Assembly (NCBI GenBank): GCA_024636595.1
Contig: JAGXGT010000083.1
Coordinates: forward strand, 1-9,318
Direction: 5' to 3'
Origin: Sphingomonadales bacterium
GTDB taxonomy: Bacteria > Pseudomonadota > Alphaproteobacteria > Sphingomonadales > Sphingomonadaceae
DNA length: 9,318 nt
Shown here: in pieces, positions 1 through 6,118 of the stretch
How the letters are laid out: every line of letters starts with the position of its first letter
Position numbering within the stretch: position 1 is the stretch's first letter
The notes under the pieces: model-generated
The model's input: the letters and a program-made list of their open reading frames with translations, nothing else
Told to the model about the DNA's origin: nothing
The model's database searches: none
Translations under genes and position numbers: made by a program

Positions 1-834
1 AAATTGCCGATGTTGAAGCTGAATTGCGGCGCAATTACCGGAAATCTGCTCGATTCGATCCTTTTTGGTCATGAAAAGGGCGCTTTTACTGGTGCCTTTG
101 ACCGCAAAATTGGCCTGCTCCAGCAGGCCGAGGGCGGCACGATCTTCCTCGACGAGGTCGACCGGATTCCCCCGGAAACCCAGGTCCGCCTGCTCCGCTT
201 CCTGAAACATTCCGATATCCAGCCTCTGGGCAGCCCGAACAGTTTCCAGCTCGACGTCCGGATCATCGCCGCAACCAATCGCAAGCTGGAACGGGAAGTC
301 GAAAAGGACAATTTCCGCGAAGATCTCTATTATCAGATGAACGTCGTACAATTGACGATCCCGCCGCTACGCGACCGGACCGGCGACATTCCGGCGCTGG
401 CCCGGCATTTTCTAGCACGCCTCGCGCTCCAGCCCGGCCTGCGCAGCCTTGGCATCACCGACGAAGCGCTCAACCTGTTGCGCAGCTATCGCTGGCCTGG
501 CAACGTCCGCCAGCTGCAGAGCGTGCTGTTCCGCGCCGCTGTCATGTGCGACCATAATGCCCTGAGCTGCGATGAATTTCCGCAAATAGCCTCCTTTGTC
601 GCCGAAACCTGCGACGCCGAGCCGCATCTGATGAACAGTCCGGAAGGCATTGGCATCACGCTCTATTGCGAAGATGGCAATTTGCGGCCGCTGGAAGAGA
701 TCGAAGCGGATGTCATCCGCCTCGCCATCGGTCATTATCGCGGCAGGATGACGGAAGTCGCCCGGCGTCTGGGCATTGGCCGTTCGACCCTCTATCGCAA
801 GCTGGGCGATCTGGGCATTGATAACGCAGCATAA
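1..834 (+). CDS. Sigma-54-dependent transcriptional activator (AAA+ and Fis-type HTH), 5'-truncated
   Basis: This is the C-terminal part of an NtrC-family enhancer-binding protein. Such proteins use ATP hydrolysis to remodel the sigma-54 RNA polymerase closed complex. The reading frame is open from base 1, so the Walker A loop and any N-terminal sensor domain lie outside the window. Visible are the sigma-54 contact loop GAFTGA (nt 79-96), Walker B GTIFLDE (136-156), a sensor I-type AATN, the first arginine-finger region FREDLYYQ, the sensor II-type WPGNVRQLQ, and a Fis-type helix-turn-helix at the C-terminus (748-819, TEVARRLGIGRSTLYRKL). The second arginine-finger position is Gln where Arg is usual. 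A linker of about 50 residues separates the ATPase from the HTH. The regulatory domain is missing, so the signal and regulon cannot be named. The family assignment is very secure. Confidence 0.95.
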   Translation, partial: KLPMLKLNCGAITGNLLDSILFGHEKGAFTGAFDRKIGLLQQAEGGTIFLDEVDRIPPETQVRLLRFLKHSDIQPLGSPNSFQLDVRIIAATNRKLEREVEKDNFREDLYYQMNVVQLTIPPLRDRTGDIPALARHFLARLALQPGLRSLGITDEALNLLRSYRWPGNVRQLQSVLFRAAVMCDHNALSCDEFPQIASFVAETCDAEPHLMNSPEGIGITLYCEDGNLRPLEEIEADVIRLAIGHYRGRMTEVARRLGIGRSTLYRKLGDLGIDNAA

Positions 835-846
835 TTTGGCTCAGCG

Positions 847-928
847 CTGTTGGATTTGACATTTTCGGCCAAATCCAACAGGCTTCAATCCAACACTGGG
901 CTAAGTCTATTCCGACCCTAATCCAACA
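847..928. repeat. Cluster of a 9-base repeat (three direct copies, one inverted) including a 35-base hairpin
   Basis: AATCCAACA occurs at 872-880, 887-895 and 920-928, and its complement TGTTGGATT at 848-856. The inverted copy and the first direct copy extend to perfect 11-base arms, CTGTTGGATTT (847-857) and AAATCCAACAG (871-881), around a 13-base loop. No T-run follows, so this is not a standard intrinsic terminator. It lies between the activator stop codon and the lipoprotein gene. An operator array for the downstream gene, or a 3' stabilising stem for the upstream one, is an inference. The repetition is seen directly. Confidence 0.6.
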
Positions 929-971
929 TCGCCATTGATGTTTCCCCCCGCTGGTCTTAAGTCTGGCCCAT

Positions 972-1577
972 ATGAAAAACATGCTTCCAATTCTTCCATT
1001 CGGTGCCGCTCTAACGCTAGCACTGCTCGTCTCGGCCTGCGGAAAACAGGAAGCGGTGGGCGATGTTCCATCGAGCGAAGAACTCGCCCGACAAGCCGAT
1101 GCCGCCAGCCAGGCGATCCGCGATGAAGCGGCTGCTACCGAAGGCGACGGCGCCAAAAGCGCGGTCGACCTGACCAGCATGGACAGCTACACCAATGCGT
1201 TGCGCGGCTACACGATCCTGGTGCCCAGCAGCTGGACGGTCGATGAAACAGCCAGCGACGACAATGGCCGGGTCTATACCGAAACGGTAAGCGGTACCAA
1301 GCTTGCGGTCAGCTGGGTGGAAAATCGTGAGGATCTGGCATGGAGCAAGGCCGTTCAGCAAGTCGAGGACGGCACCGACGCCATGGAAGGCGCGCCCGTC
1401 GGCAAGAATGAATATCGCGCTTCCGGGACTTTGACCAATGGTCTGAAATCCAGCCTTCGCCTGCTCCGCAAGCCGGATGGCACAATGGTGCAGGCGCAAG
1501 TAACCTATGCCGCCGACCAAGCCAAGTCGACGGACCCGCTTGCTTCAGCGATCCTCGACAGCCTGACCCTGCAATAG
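972..1577 (+). CDS. Predicted exported lipoprotein of unknown function
   Basis: The 201-residue product begins with a short basic N-terminus and a hydrophobic stretch ending in the lipobox VSAC. Lipidation and cleavage are therefore predicted at Cys23 (Cys20 if translation starts at the ATG at 981). Gly follows the Cys, which gives no inner-membrane retention signal, so outer-membrane anchoring is plausible. Residues about 24-60 are Ala/Glu/Asp-rich and probably an extended linker. The rest reads as a compact beta-rich domain starting near GYTILVPSSWTV, a pattern loosely like PsbP/DcrB-type domains; this similarity is weak and unverified. There is no clear Shine-Dalgarno sequence before either ATG. 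The stop codon is only 7 bases from the convergent helicase stop. I do not recognise a named family. Confidence 0.8.
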   Translation: MKNMLPILPFGAALTLALLVSACGKQEAVGDVPSSEELARQADAASQAIRDEAAATEGDGAKSAVDLTSMDSYTNALRGYTILVPSSWTVDETASDDNGRVYTETVSGTKLAVSWVENREDLAWSKAVQQVEDGTDAMEGAPVGKNEYRASGTLTNGLKSSLRLLRKPDGTMVQAQVTYAADQAKSTDPLASAILDSLTLQ

Positions 1578-1584
1578 CAGTAAT

Positions 1585-2997
1585 TTAGCGGTTGAGCTTG
1601 GCGTCCAGAAAGCTGGGCATCGGGCCATTCCAGCCACTATCTGCGCCGTCGTCATCATTGCTGTCCTGAACAACAGGCGGCTTTTTCTCTTCGACCTTTG
1701 CAGCGCGTGCCGGCTTGGCTGGCGCATCACTTTGGTCCTGCCGCGGCTTCTTCGGGCGATCGTCTCGCTGAGCCCGCTTTGGCGCATCATCCTGACGCGG
1801 CGCTTTCGCCTTTGCTGGCTCTGGCTTGGCTGGAGCAGGCTTTGCCGCGGCCTTTTCAGACGGCTTTGCGCCCGCTTTGGCCTTGCGCTCTTTGCGCACC
1901 GATATTTTCATGCCGGTCAGTTTTTCAATGCTCTCGACATGCTCTGCATCGCTGCGGGTTATGAATGTAATCGCAACGCCGGTTGCACCAGCCCGGCCGG
2001 TCCGGCCAATCCGGTGAATATAATCATCCGGGTGCCAGGGAATATCATAGTTGATAACATGGCTGACGCCCTTGATGTCCAGCCCGCGCGCGGCGACATC
2101 CGACGCGCACAATATATTGATCTCGCCCGATTTGAACCGGTCCAATTCTGCCAGACGTGAACTCTGGTCCATATCACCGTGAATCTGCCCAGCGTCGAAG
2201 CCGTCCTTGCGAAGACTTTCGCAAAGGTCACGGACCTCGGTTTTGCGATTGCAGAATATGATCGCGGTTTCGACACCTTCATTGTCCAAAAGGTCGACGA
2301 TCAATTTGCGCTTGGCTTTCGGAGCAACCTCGATCAGCGACTGATCGATTGAAGTATTGGCCGTCGCTGGGCGCGAAACCTCGATATATTTTGGATTGTT
2401 GAGAAACTGGTCCGACAATTTCTTGATCGGCGGCGGCATCGTCGCCGAAAACAGCATCGTTTGCCGCGTCGCTGGCAATTTCGAGCAGATCGATTCGATG
2501 TCCGGAATGAACCCCATATCGAGCATCCGGTCCGCTTCATCAATGACCAGCAGTTCGCAACCCGACATCAATATCCGTCCGCGATCGAACAGATCCATCA
2601 ACCGTCCGGGTGTGGCGATCAAAACATCGACGCCTTTTTCAAGCGCCTTGATCTGGTCTCCCATGGACACTCCGCCGATCAGCAAGGCCATGCTGAGATT
2701 ATGGTGCTTGCCATATTTCTCGAAATTCTCGGCGACTTGCGCAGCCAATTCACGGGTCGGTTCCAGAATCAGCGACCGCGGCATCCGCGCACGCGAGCGA
2801 CCATGCGCCAGAATGTCAATCATCGGCAGCACGAAACTTGCCGTTTTACCAGTACCGGTCTGGGCAATGCCGATGATATCTTTCATCATCAGGACGGGAG
2901 GTATGGCCTGCGCTTGAATCGGCGTCGGTTCGTCGTAGCCAGCCTCGGCTACCGATTTCAACAGTTCTTCAGACAGGCCGAGATCGGCAAAGTTCAT
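1585..2997 (-). CDS. DEAD-box ATP-dependent RNA helicase, RhlE type
   Basis: The 470-residue protein unwinds or remodels RNA with ATP in the cytoplasm, typically in ribosome assembly, cold adaptation or mRNA decay. All core motifs are present: Q motif (F3 and PTPIQ near 24-28), motif I AQTGTGKT (45-52), Ia PTRELA (80-85), Ib TPGR (129-132), motif II DEAD (153-156), III SAT (184-186), IV IIFCNRK, V ASDVAARGLDI, and VI HRIGRTGRAG. The last hundred or so residues are Lys/Ala/Pro/Asp-rich and low in complexity, ending in WNGPMPSFLDAKLNR. The start at 2997 is chosen because the Q motif follows at once and GGAACC sits a suitable distance upstream. A longer frame to 3033 would begin inside a leader hairpin and adds 12 unconserved-looking residues. 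The gene converges with the lipoprotein gene. Subfamily naming is less sure than the family. Confidence 0.95.
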   Translation of the reverse strand: MNFADLGLSEELLKSVAEAGYDEPTPIQAQAIPPVLMMKDIIGIAQTGTGKTASFVLPMIDILAHGRSRARMPRSLILEPTRELAAQVAENFEKYGKHHNLSMALLIGGVSMGDQIKALEKGVDVLIATPGRLMDLFDRGRILMSGCELLVIDEADRMLDMGFIPDIESICSKLPATRQTMLFSATMPPPIKKLSDQFLNNPKYIEVSRPATANTSIDQSLIEVAPKAKRKLIVDLLDNEGVETAIIFCNRKTEVRDLCESLRKDGFDAGQIHGDMDQSSRLAELDRFKSGEINILCASDVAARGLDIKGVSHVINYDIPWHPDDYIHRIGRTGRAGATGVAITFITRSDAEHVESIEKLTGMKISVRKERKAKAGAKPSEKAAAKPAPAKPEPAKAKAPRQDDAPKRAQRDDRPKKPRQDQSDAPAKPARAAKVEEKKPPVVQDSNDDDGADSGWNGPMPSFLDAKLNR

Positions 2998-3008
2998 AGT
3001 GGTTCCGG

Positions 3009-3036
3009 AAAAATATAGGATGCACCGTTGCATCCT
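3009..3036 (-). terminator. Hairpin followed by a U-run in the helicase leader (terminator or attenuator)
   Basis: On the minus strand AGGATGCA, a 4-base loop and TGCATCCT form a perfect 8-bp stem (3036-3029 with 3024-3017). ATATTTTT follows immediately (to 3009). This has the form of an intrinsic terminator, though the stem is only moderately GC-rich. It ends about 11 bases before the helicase start codon. It could terminate transcripts from the 3106-3609 gene, or act as a leader attenuator if the helicase promoter lies upstream of it. Confidence 0.5.
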
Positions 3037-3061
3037 GTCTTAGCCTCTCAGGCTGTGCCGG

Positions 3062-3090
3062 GCAATGATCGCATATCCGGGATTTGTCAA
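3062..3090 (-). promoter_or_regulatory. Weak candidate promoter for the helicase gene
   Basis: On the minus strand there is a perfect -35 box TTGACA (3090-3085) between the 3106-3609 gene and the helicase. No good -10 hexamer lies at 16-18 bases; the sequence there is close to CATTGC. Alphaproteobacterial -10 boxes are often poor, so the call rests on the -35 box and its position. If used, the transcript would include the leader hairpin at 3036-3009. Confidence 0.3.
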
Positions 3091-3105
3091 GCTTTCTCGC
3101 TCGGT

Positions 3106-3609
3106 CTAGCGTTCCGGGACAAGTTCACGAAATCGCTCAATCTCGCATTTGGCGCCGGTACGGGAATGCAGGATATCGCGGCCTGCACACATTTTACCGT
3201 CCTTTGTTTTCTCAACATAGAAACCCGAGTAAAAGCTGCGCGCCTGACACTTGTCCTCAAGCTGGGCCCGGATCCTTTTTCGATCCTTGGTCACCAGATC
3301 GAGATAGCGATCCGCGAACATGTGTACGCCGAGAATGTTGGTCATTGGCAGGCATTTGCCGATTTTCTTTTCGCGATAGGTCTGTCGCGCGCGCTCTTGC
3401 GAGAAATCTGCCATCGGCGCCAGAGGAGACGCAAGGCGGCGAGGCACCCGGATAATCACCCGCTTTTCGATTCGGACCTGCGCATAGACGAGCGGTCGAT
3501 CGGACACGTGGTACATAGCTGAATCTGCCGGTGAAGTCTCCACCGGCCGCATCTCGCGCATATCTGGCACAGAGAGCAGCAATATCGCCGTAAGTGACAG
3601 GCTCACCAT
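3106..3609 (-). CDS. Small exported protein of unknown function with four cysteines
   Basis: The 167-residue product has a hydrophobic N-terminus (MVSLSLTAILLLSV) that could be a signal peptide, although it lacks the usual early positive charge. The remainder is basic and includes a KRVIIRVPRR segment. Its four cysteines all lie in the C-terminal half, in KCLPM, DKCQA, KMCAG and AKCEI, and could form two disulfides in the periplasm. The block around SGFYVEKTKDGKMCAGRD followed by SRTGAKCEIERFRELVP resembles conserved hypothetical proteins I recall from sphingomonads; this is from memory and not checked. An in-frame stop lies 9 bases upstream of the ATG, fixing the 5' limit. AAGGG is close to this ATG and better spaced for the GTG at codon 2. 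Codon choice is ordinary for the region. No named domain is recognised. Confidence 0.75.
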   Translation of the reverse strand: MVSLSLTAILLLSVPDMREMRPVETSPADSAMYHVSDRPLVYAQVRIEKRVIIRVPRRLASPLAPMADFSQERARQTYREKKIGKCLPMTNILGVHMFADRYLDLVTKDRKRIRAQLEDKCQARSFYSGFYVEKTKDGKMCAGRDILHSRTGAKCEIERFRELVPER

Positions 3610-3725
3610 AATCCCTTAACTAATCCTTGAGTTCGCTATACCATCGGCGATTGAATATTGCATGAACTGGAAATTTGTCATCTACTATCGACTGAAAATG
3701 ACGAGCCGGTGATGGCCTTCTTCAG

Positions 3726-3754
3726 ATGGTAGTTTTGCGTCAAGATCGTACCAT
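3726..3754. promoter_or_regulatory. Inverted repeat ATGGTA/TACCAT upstream of the FAD dehydrogenase
   Basis: ATGGTA (3726-3731) and TACCAT (3749-3754) are perfect inverted 6-mers separated by 17 bases. They end 18 bases before the chosen start codon, in the divergent intergenic region. This is a reasonable operator geometry, but six-base arms arise often by chance. No convincing -35/-10 pair was found next to it. Confidence 0.2.
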
Positions 3755-3772
3755 TTATACAGGAAAATGAAT

Positions 3773-5221
3773 ATGCCAAAGCTAGCGAAATGGCTGGAAC
3801 AGATGCGGTCAGTTGTTGGCGCGAAGGGTTTTACCAGCGCGGGCGATGACATGGCGCCATGGCTGACCGACTGGCGCGGTCGATATACCGGCGCTGCAAC
3901 CGCGATGGTGTCCCCGGGAACGACTCAGGAAACTGCAGAAATACTGAAAATTGCGAACCAAAATAGTGTGGCGATAGTACCGCAAGGCGGCAATAGCGGC
4001 ATGGTCGGGGGGGCAACCCCCGATAATAGCGGTCACTCTGTGCTCTTGTCGCTTCGCCGCATGAACCAGATTCGGGCGATACAGCCGGACGACCAGTTGG
4101 TGGTGTGCGAGGCCGGTGTGATTCTACAGAATTTGCACGAGGCACTCGCCACCGACGGCCAGAGATTTCCATTAACCTTGGGCGGTAAAGGCTCGGCCAC
4201 GGTCGGCGGCCTCGTTTCTACAAACGCTGGCGGCACTCAGGTCTTGCGCCACGGAACAATGCGCTCGCTGGTGGCCGGGATCGAAGCCGTATTGCCAGAC
4301 GGCAGTATCTTCGATGGACTGGCCGCCCTGAAAAAAGACAATCGTGGCTACGATCTGAAACAATTGTTCGTTGGCGGCGAAGGCACGCTGGGCATTGTCA
4401 CGGCGGCGACCTTGAAAACCGTGCCGGCGTTGGTGGATCGCTGTGTTGCCTGGGCGGCGGTTGACAGTACCGATGCTGCTTATCAGCTGTTCCGGTTTCT
4501 CAATGCCCGGACGCCCCACGCTTTGGAAGGTTTTGAAATTATTCCAGCAACATGCCTGAATTCGGTTTTGCGCCACATTCCCGGAACCCGCTCGCCCTTG
4601 GAAGGCACCCACCGCTGGCATGTGCTGATCGAAATCGTGCGTGATCAGTCGGATGCCCAAGATCCAAAGTCGGTAGCGGAAAGTCTGCTCGCAGACGCTC
4701 TGGAACGGGGCTTGATTGAAGATGCAACGCTGGCGGCCAGCGAGCAGCAAGCGGAGGATTTCTGGAAAATCCGGGATTCCATTGCCGAAGCTGAGCGCGC
4801 CAACGGCCCGGCCCTGCAGCATGACATCAGTGTTCCGGTACCCGGCATGGCCCGGTTTATCAACGAGGCATCACCGGTTATCGAAGCACGATTTCCCGGC
4901 ACCAAGGTAGCCGCCTTCGGTCACATGGGGGATGGCAACGTCCATTTCCACGTCAAAGCGCCAGAGGGCATCAAAGCCCAAGAGTGGATGGAGGATCTGG
5001 GAAAACAAATAACACCGCTGGTCCACGATCTGGTCATCGCAGCAGGCGGATCGATTTCGGCCGAGCACGGCATCGGGCAAAACAAGCGCGCAGAACTCGC
5101 GCGACTATCTTCCGATGCGCGCCTCTCTATGCTGCGCGCGATAAAAATGGCGATTGATCCAAAGAACATTATGAACCCGGGCAAACTCGTTCCCCTTGCG
5201 TCCGGTCAGTCAGGCTCTTAA
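3773..5221 (+). CDS. FAD-linked D-2-hydroxyacid dehydrogenase (GlcD / D-2-hydroxyglutarate dehydrogenase-like)
   Basis: This flavoenzyme is predicted to oxidise a D-2-hydroxyacid (D-lactate, glycolate or D-2-hydroxyglutarate) to the 2-oxoacid, passing electrons to a membrane or soluble acceptor. The N-terminal half is a PCMH-type FAD-binding domain with PQGGNSGMVGGATP, GGKGSATVGGLVSTNAGG and VGGEGTLGIVT. The C-terminal half is an FAD-oxidase C domain with metal/substrate motifs GHMGDGNVHFHV (383-394) and SAEHGIG (429-435), ending NPGKLVP. At 482 residues it is normal length. The ATG at 3773 is preferred over that at 3767 because AGGA (3761-3764) lies 8 bases from it but only 2 from the other. 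sapC starts 51 bases downstream with no terminator visible between. The sequence alone does not separate the possible substrates; GlcD-type D-lactate or 2-hydroxyglutarate enzymes fit best. Confidence 0.93.
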   Translation: MPKLAKWLEQMRSVVGAKGFTSAGDDMAPWLTDWRGRYTGAATAMVSPGTTQETAEILKIANQNSVAIVPQGGNSGMVGGATPDNSGHSVLLSLRRMNQIRAIQPDDQLVVCEAGVILQNLHEALATDGQRFPLTLGGKGSATVGGLVSTNAGGTQVLRHGTMRSLVAGIEAVLPDGSIFDGLAALKKDNRGYDLKQLFVGGEGTLGIVTAATLKTVPALVDRCVAWAAVDSTDAAYQLFRFLNARTPHALEGFEIIPATCLNSVLRHIPGTRSPLEGTHRWHVLIEIVRDQSDAQDPKSVAESLLADALERGLIEDATLAASEQQAEDFWKIRDSIAEAERANGPALQHDISVPVPGMARFINEASPVIEARFPGTKVAAFGHMGDGNVHFHVKAPEGIKAQEWMEDLGKQITPLVHDLVIAAGGSISAEHGIGQNKRAELARLSSDARLSMLRAIKMAIDPKNIMNPGKLVPLASGQSGS

Positions 5222-5272
5222 AGCGCAAGACAACTATTCGGTCTCAACAGCAATTTTTCGGAGAATCTGACT

Positions 5273-6058
5273 ATGGCGAGCACGCCGCAAGCACAAGCCC
5301 TTCCAATGTTCTATAAGGATTTGGTCCCGCTCAATTCCAACGAGCATGCAAAATGGAAAGTCAAAGGGCTCGACAACGCATCCTTCATGCAGTCGCAACA
5401 TGCGATTCCGATTACCTCCGATGAATTCATCAATGCGGCGCGCAATTATCCGATTGTATTTTCGGCTGGCGAGAATAGCGTTCCCCTGATTCTTATGGGC
5501 CTGAACGAAGGCGTGAACACATTCATGAACGACGAAGGCCAATTCAGCGAACCGGCCTATGTCCCCGCCTATGTTCGCCGCTATCCCTTCCTGCTCGCAA
5601 AACTCCGTCCGGATGCTGACGAACTCTCGCTCTGCTTTGACCCAACAACCGATGCGATTGGCGAATATGAGGAAGGTGATGCCCTGTTCGATAAAGATCA
5701 ACCGACCGAAACCACCAAGAATATCCTGGATTTTTGCGAACAGTTTGAACAAGCTGGCCAGCGAACCGGGCAGTTCGTCCAGGAACTCGAGAAAATGGGT
5801 CTGTTGATGGATGGAGAAGTCTCCATTCAGCAAACCGGCGTTGAACAGCCTTTTACTTATCGCGGTTTCAAAATGGTCGACGAAGAGAAATTGCGCGACA
5901 TGCGCGGCGACGAGCTCCGCAAAATCAACCAGAACGGGATATTGCCTTTGATCTACGCGCATCTCTTCTCCCTGCAGCTGATGCGCGATGTATTCGCAAG
6001 ACAGGTTGCTGCCGGAAAGATGCCACAAGTGACCGAAGCACCTTCCGTCCAGATATGA
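5273..6058 (+). CDS. SapC family protein
   Basis: The 261-residue soluble protein matches the SapC family (Pfam PF07277) from end to end. Typical parts are the opening YKDLVPLNSNEHAKWKVK, the early IPITSDEFINAARNYPIVF and SVPLILMGL segments, the AYVRRYPFLLA block, and the C-terminal half with GFKMVDEEKL and LPLIYAHLFSLQLMRDV. SapC was named from a Campylobacter S-layer locus, but the biochemical role in proteobacteria is not established. In sphingomonads and Caulobacter-type bacteria it commonly sits near TonB-dependent receptors, flavin-dependent tryptophan halogenase-like proteins and cupin-like proteins. None of those is within this window. GGAGA (5260-5264) is spaced 8 bases from the ATG. 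It may be co-transcribed with the dehydrogenase. A strong terminator lies 180 bases downstream. Confidence 0.9.
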   Translation: MASTPQAQALPMFYKDLVPLNSNEHAKWKVKGLDNASFMQSQHAIPITSDEFINAARNYPIVFSAGENSVPLILMGLNEGVNTFMNDEGQFSEPAYVPAYVRRYPFLLAKLRPDADELSLCFDPTTDAIGEYEEGDALFDKDQPTETTKNILDFCEQFEQAGQRTGQFVQELEKMGLLMDGEVSIQQTGVEQPFTYRGFKMVDEEKLRDMRGDELRKINQNGILPLIYAHLFSLQLMRDVFARQVAAGKMPQVTEAPSVQI

Positions 6059-6085
6059 CAACTGGGGAAACCTGCTTTGTGCGAT

Positions 6086-6116
6086 TTGGCCGAAGTGGGT
6101 AAGGCCTATTGATAAT
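6086..6116 (+). promoter_or_regulatory. Candidate promoter for the 6119-6269 RNA
   Basis: GATAAT (6111-6116) matches five of six bases of a -10 box. TTGGCC (6086-6091) matches four of six of a -35 box, with a longer than ideal 19-base spacer. The predicted start, about 6122-6124, falls at the foot of the long stem that begins at 6119. The element lies 28 bases after the sapC stop and has no coding gene on its strand downstream. Confidence 0.35.
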
Positions 6117-6118
6117 TT

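Noticed and set aside
1732..2160. Plus-strand frame opposite the helicase C-terminus
   Set aside because: Its Leu/Arg/Trp-rich translation is the expected antisense of a Lys/Ala/Pro-rich tail and of motifs V and VI.
2357..3018. Two overlapping plus-strand frames opposite the helicase
   Set aside because: Both are antisense shadows of conserved helicase motifs I to III.
2998..3033. Upstream ATG giving a 12-residue longer helicase
   Set aside because: The ATG lies in the stem of the leader hairpin, the extra residues look unlike the family, and the internal ATG has a better ribosome binding site.
3028..3522. Plus-strand frame opposite the small exported protein
   Set aside because: No domain or ribosome binding site. 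The minus-strand frame has a signal-peptide-like start, conserved-looking cysteine motifs and normal codon choice.
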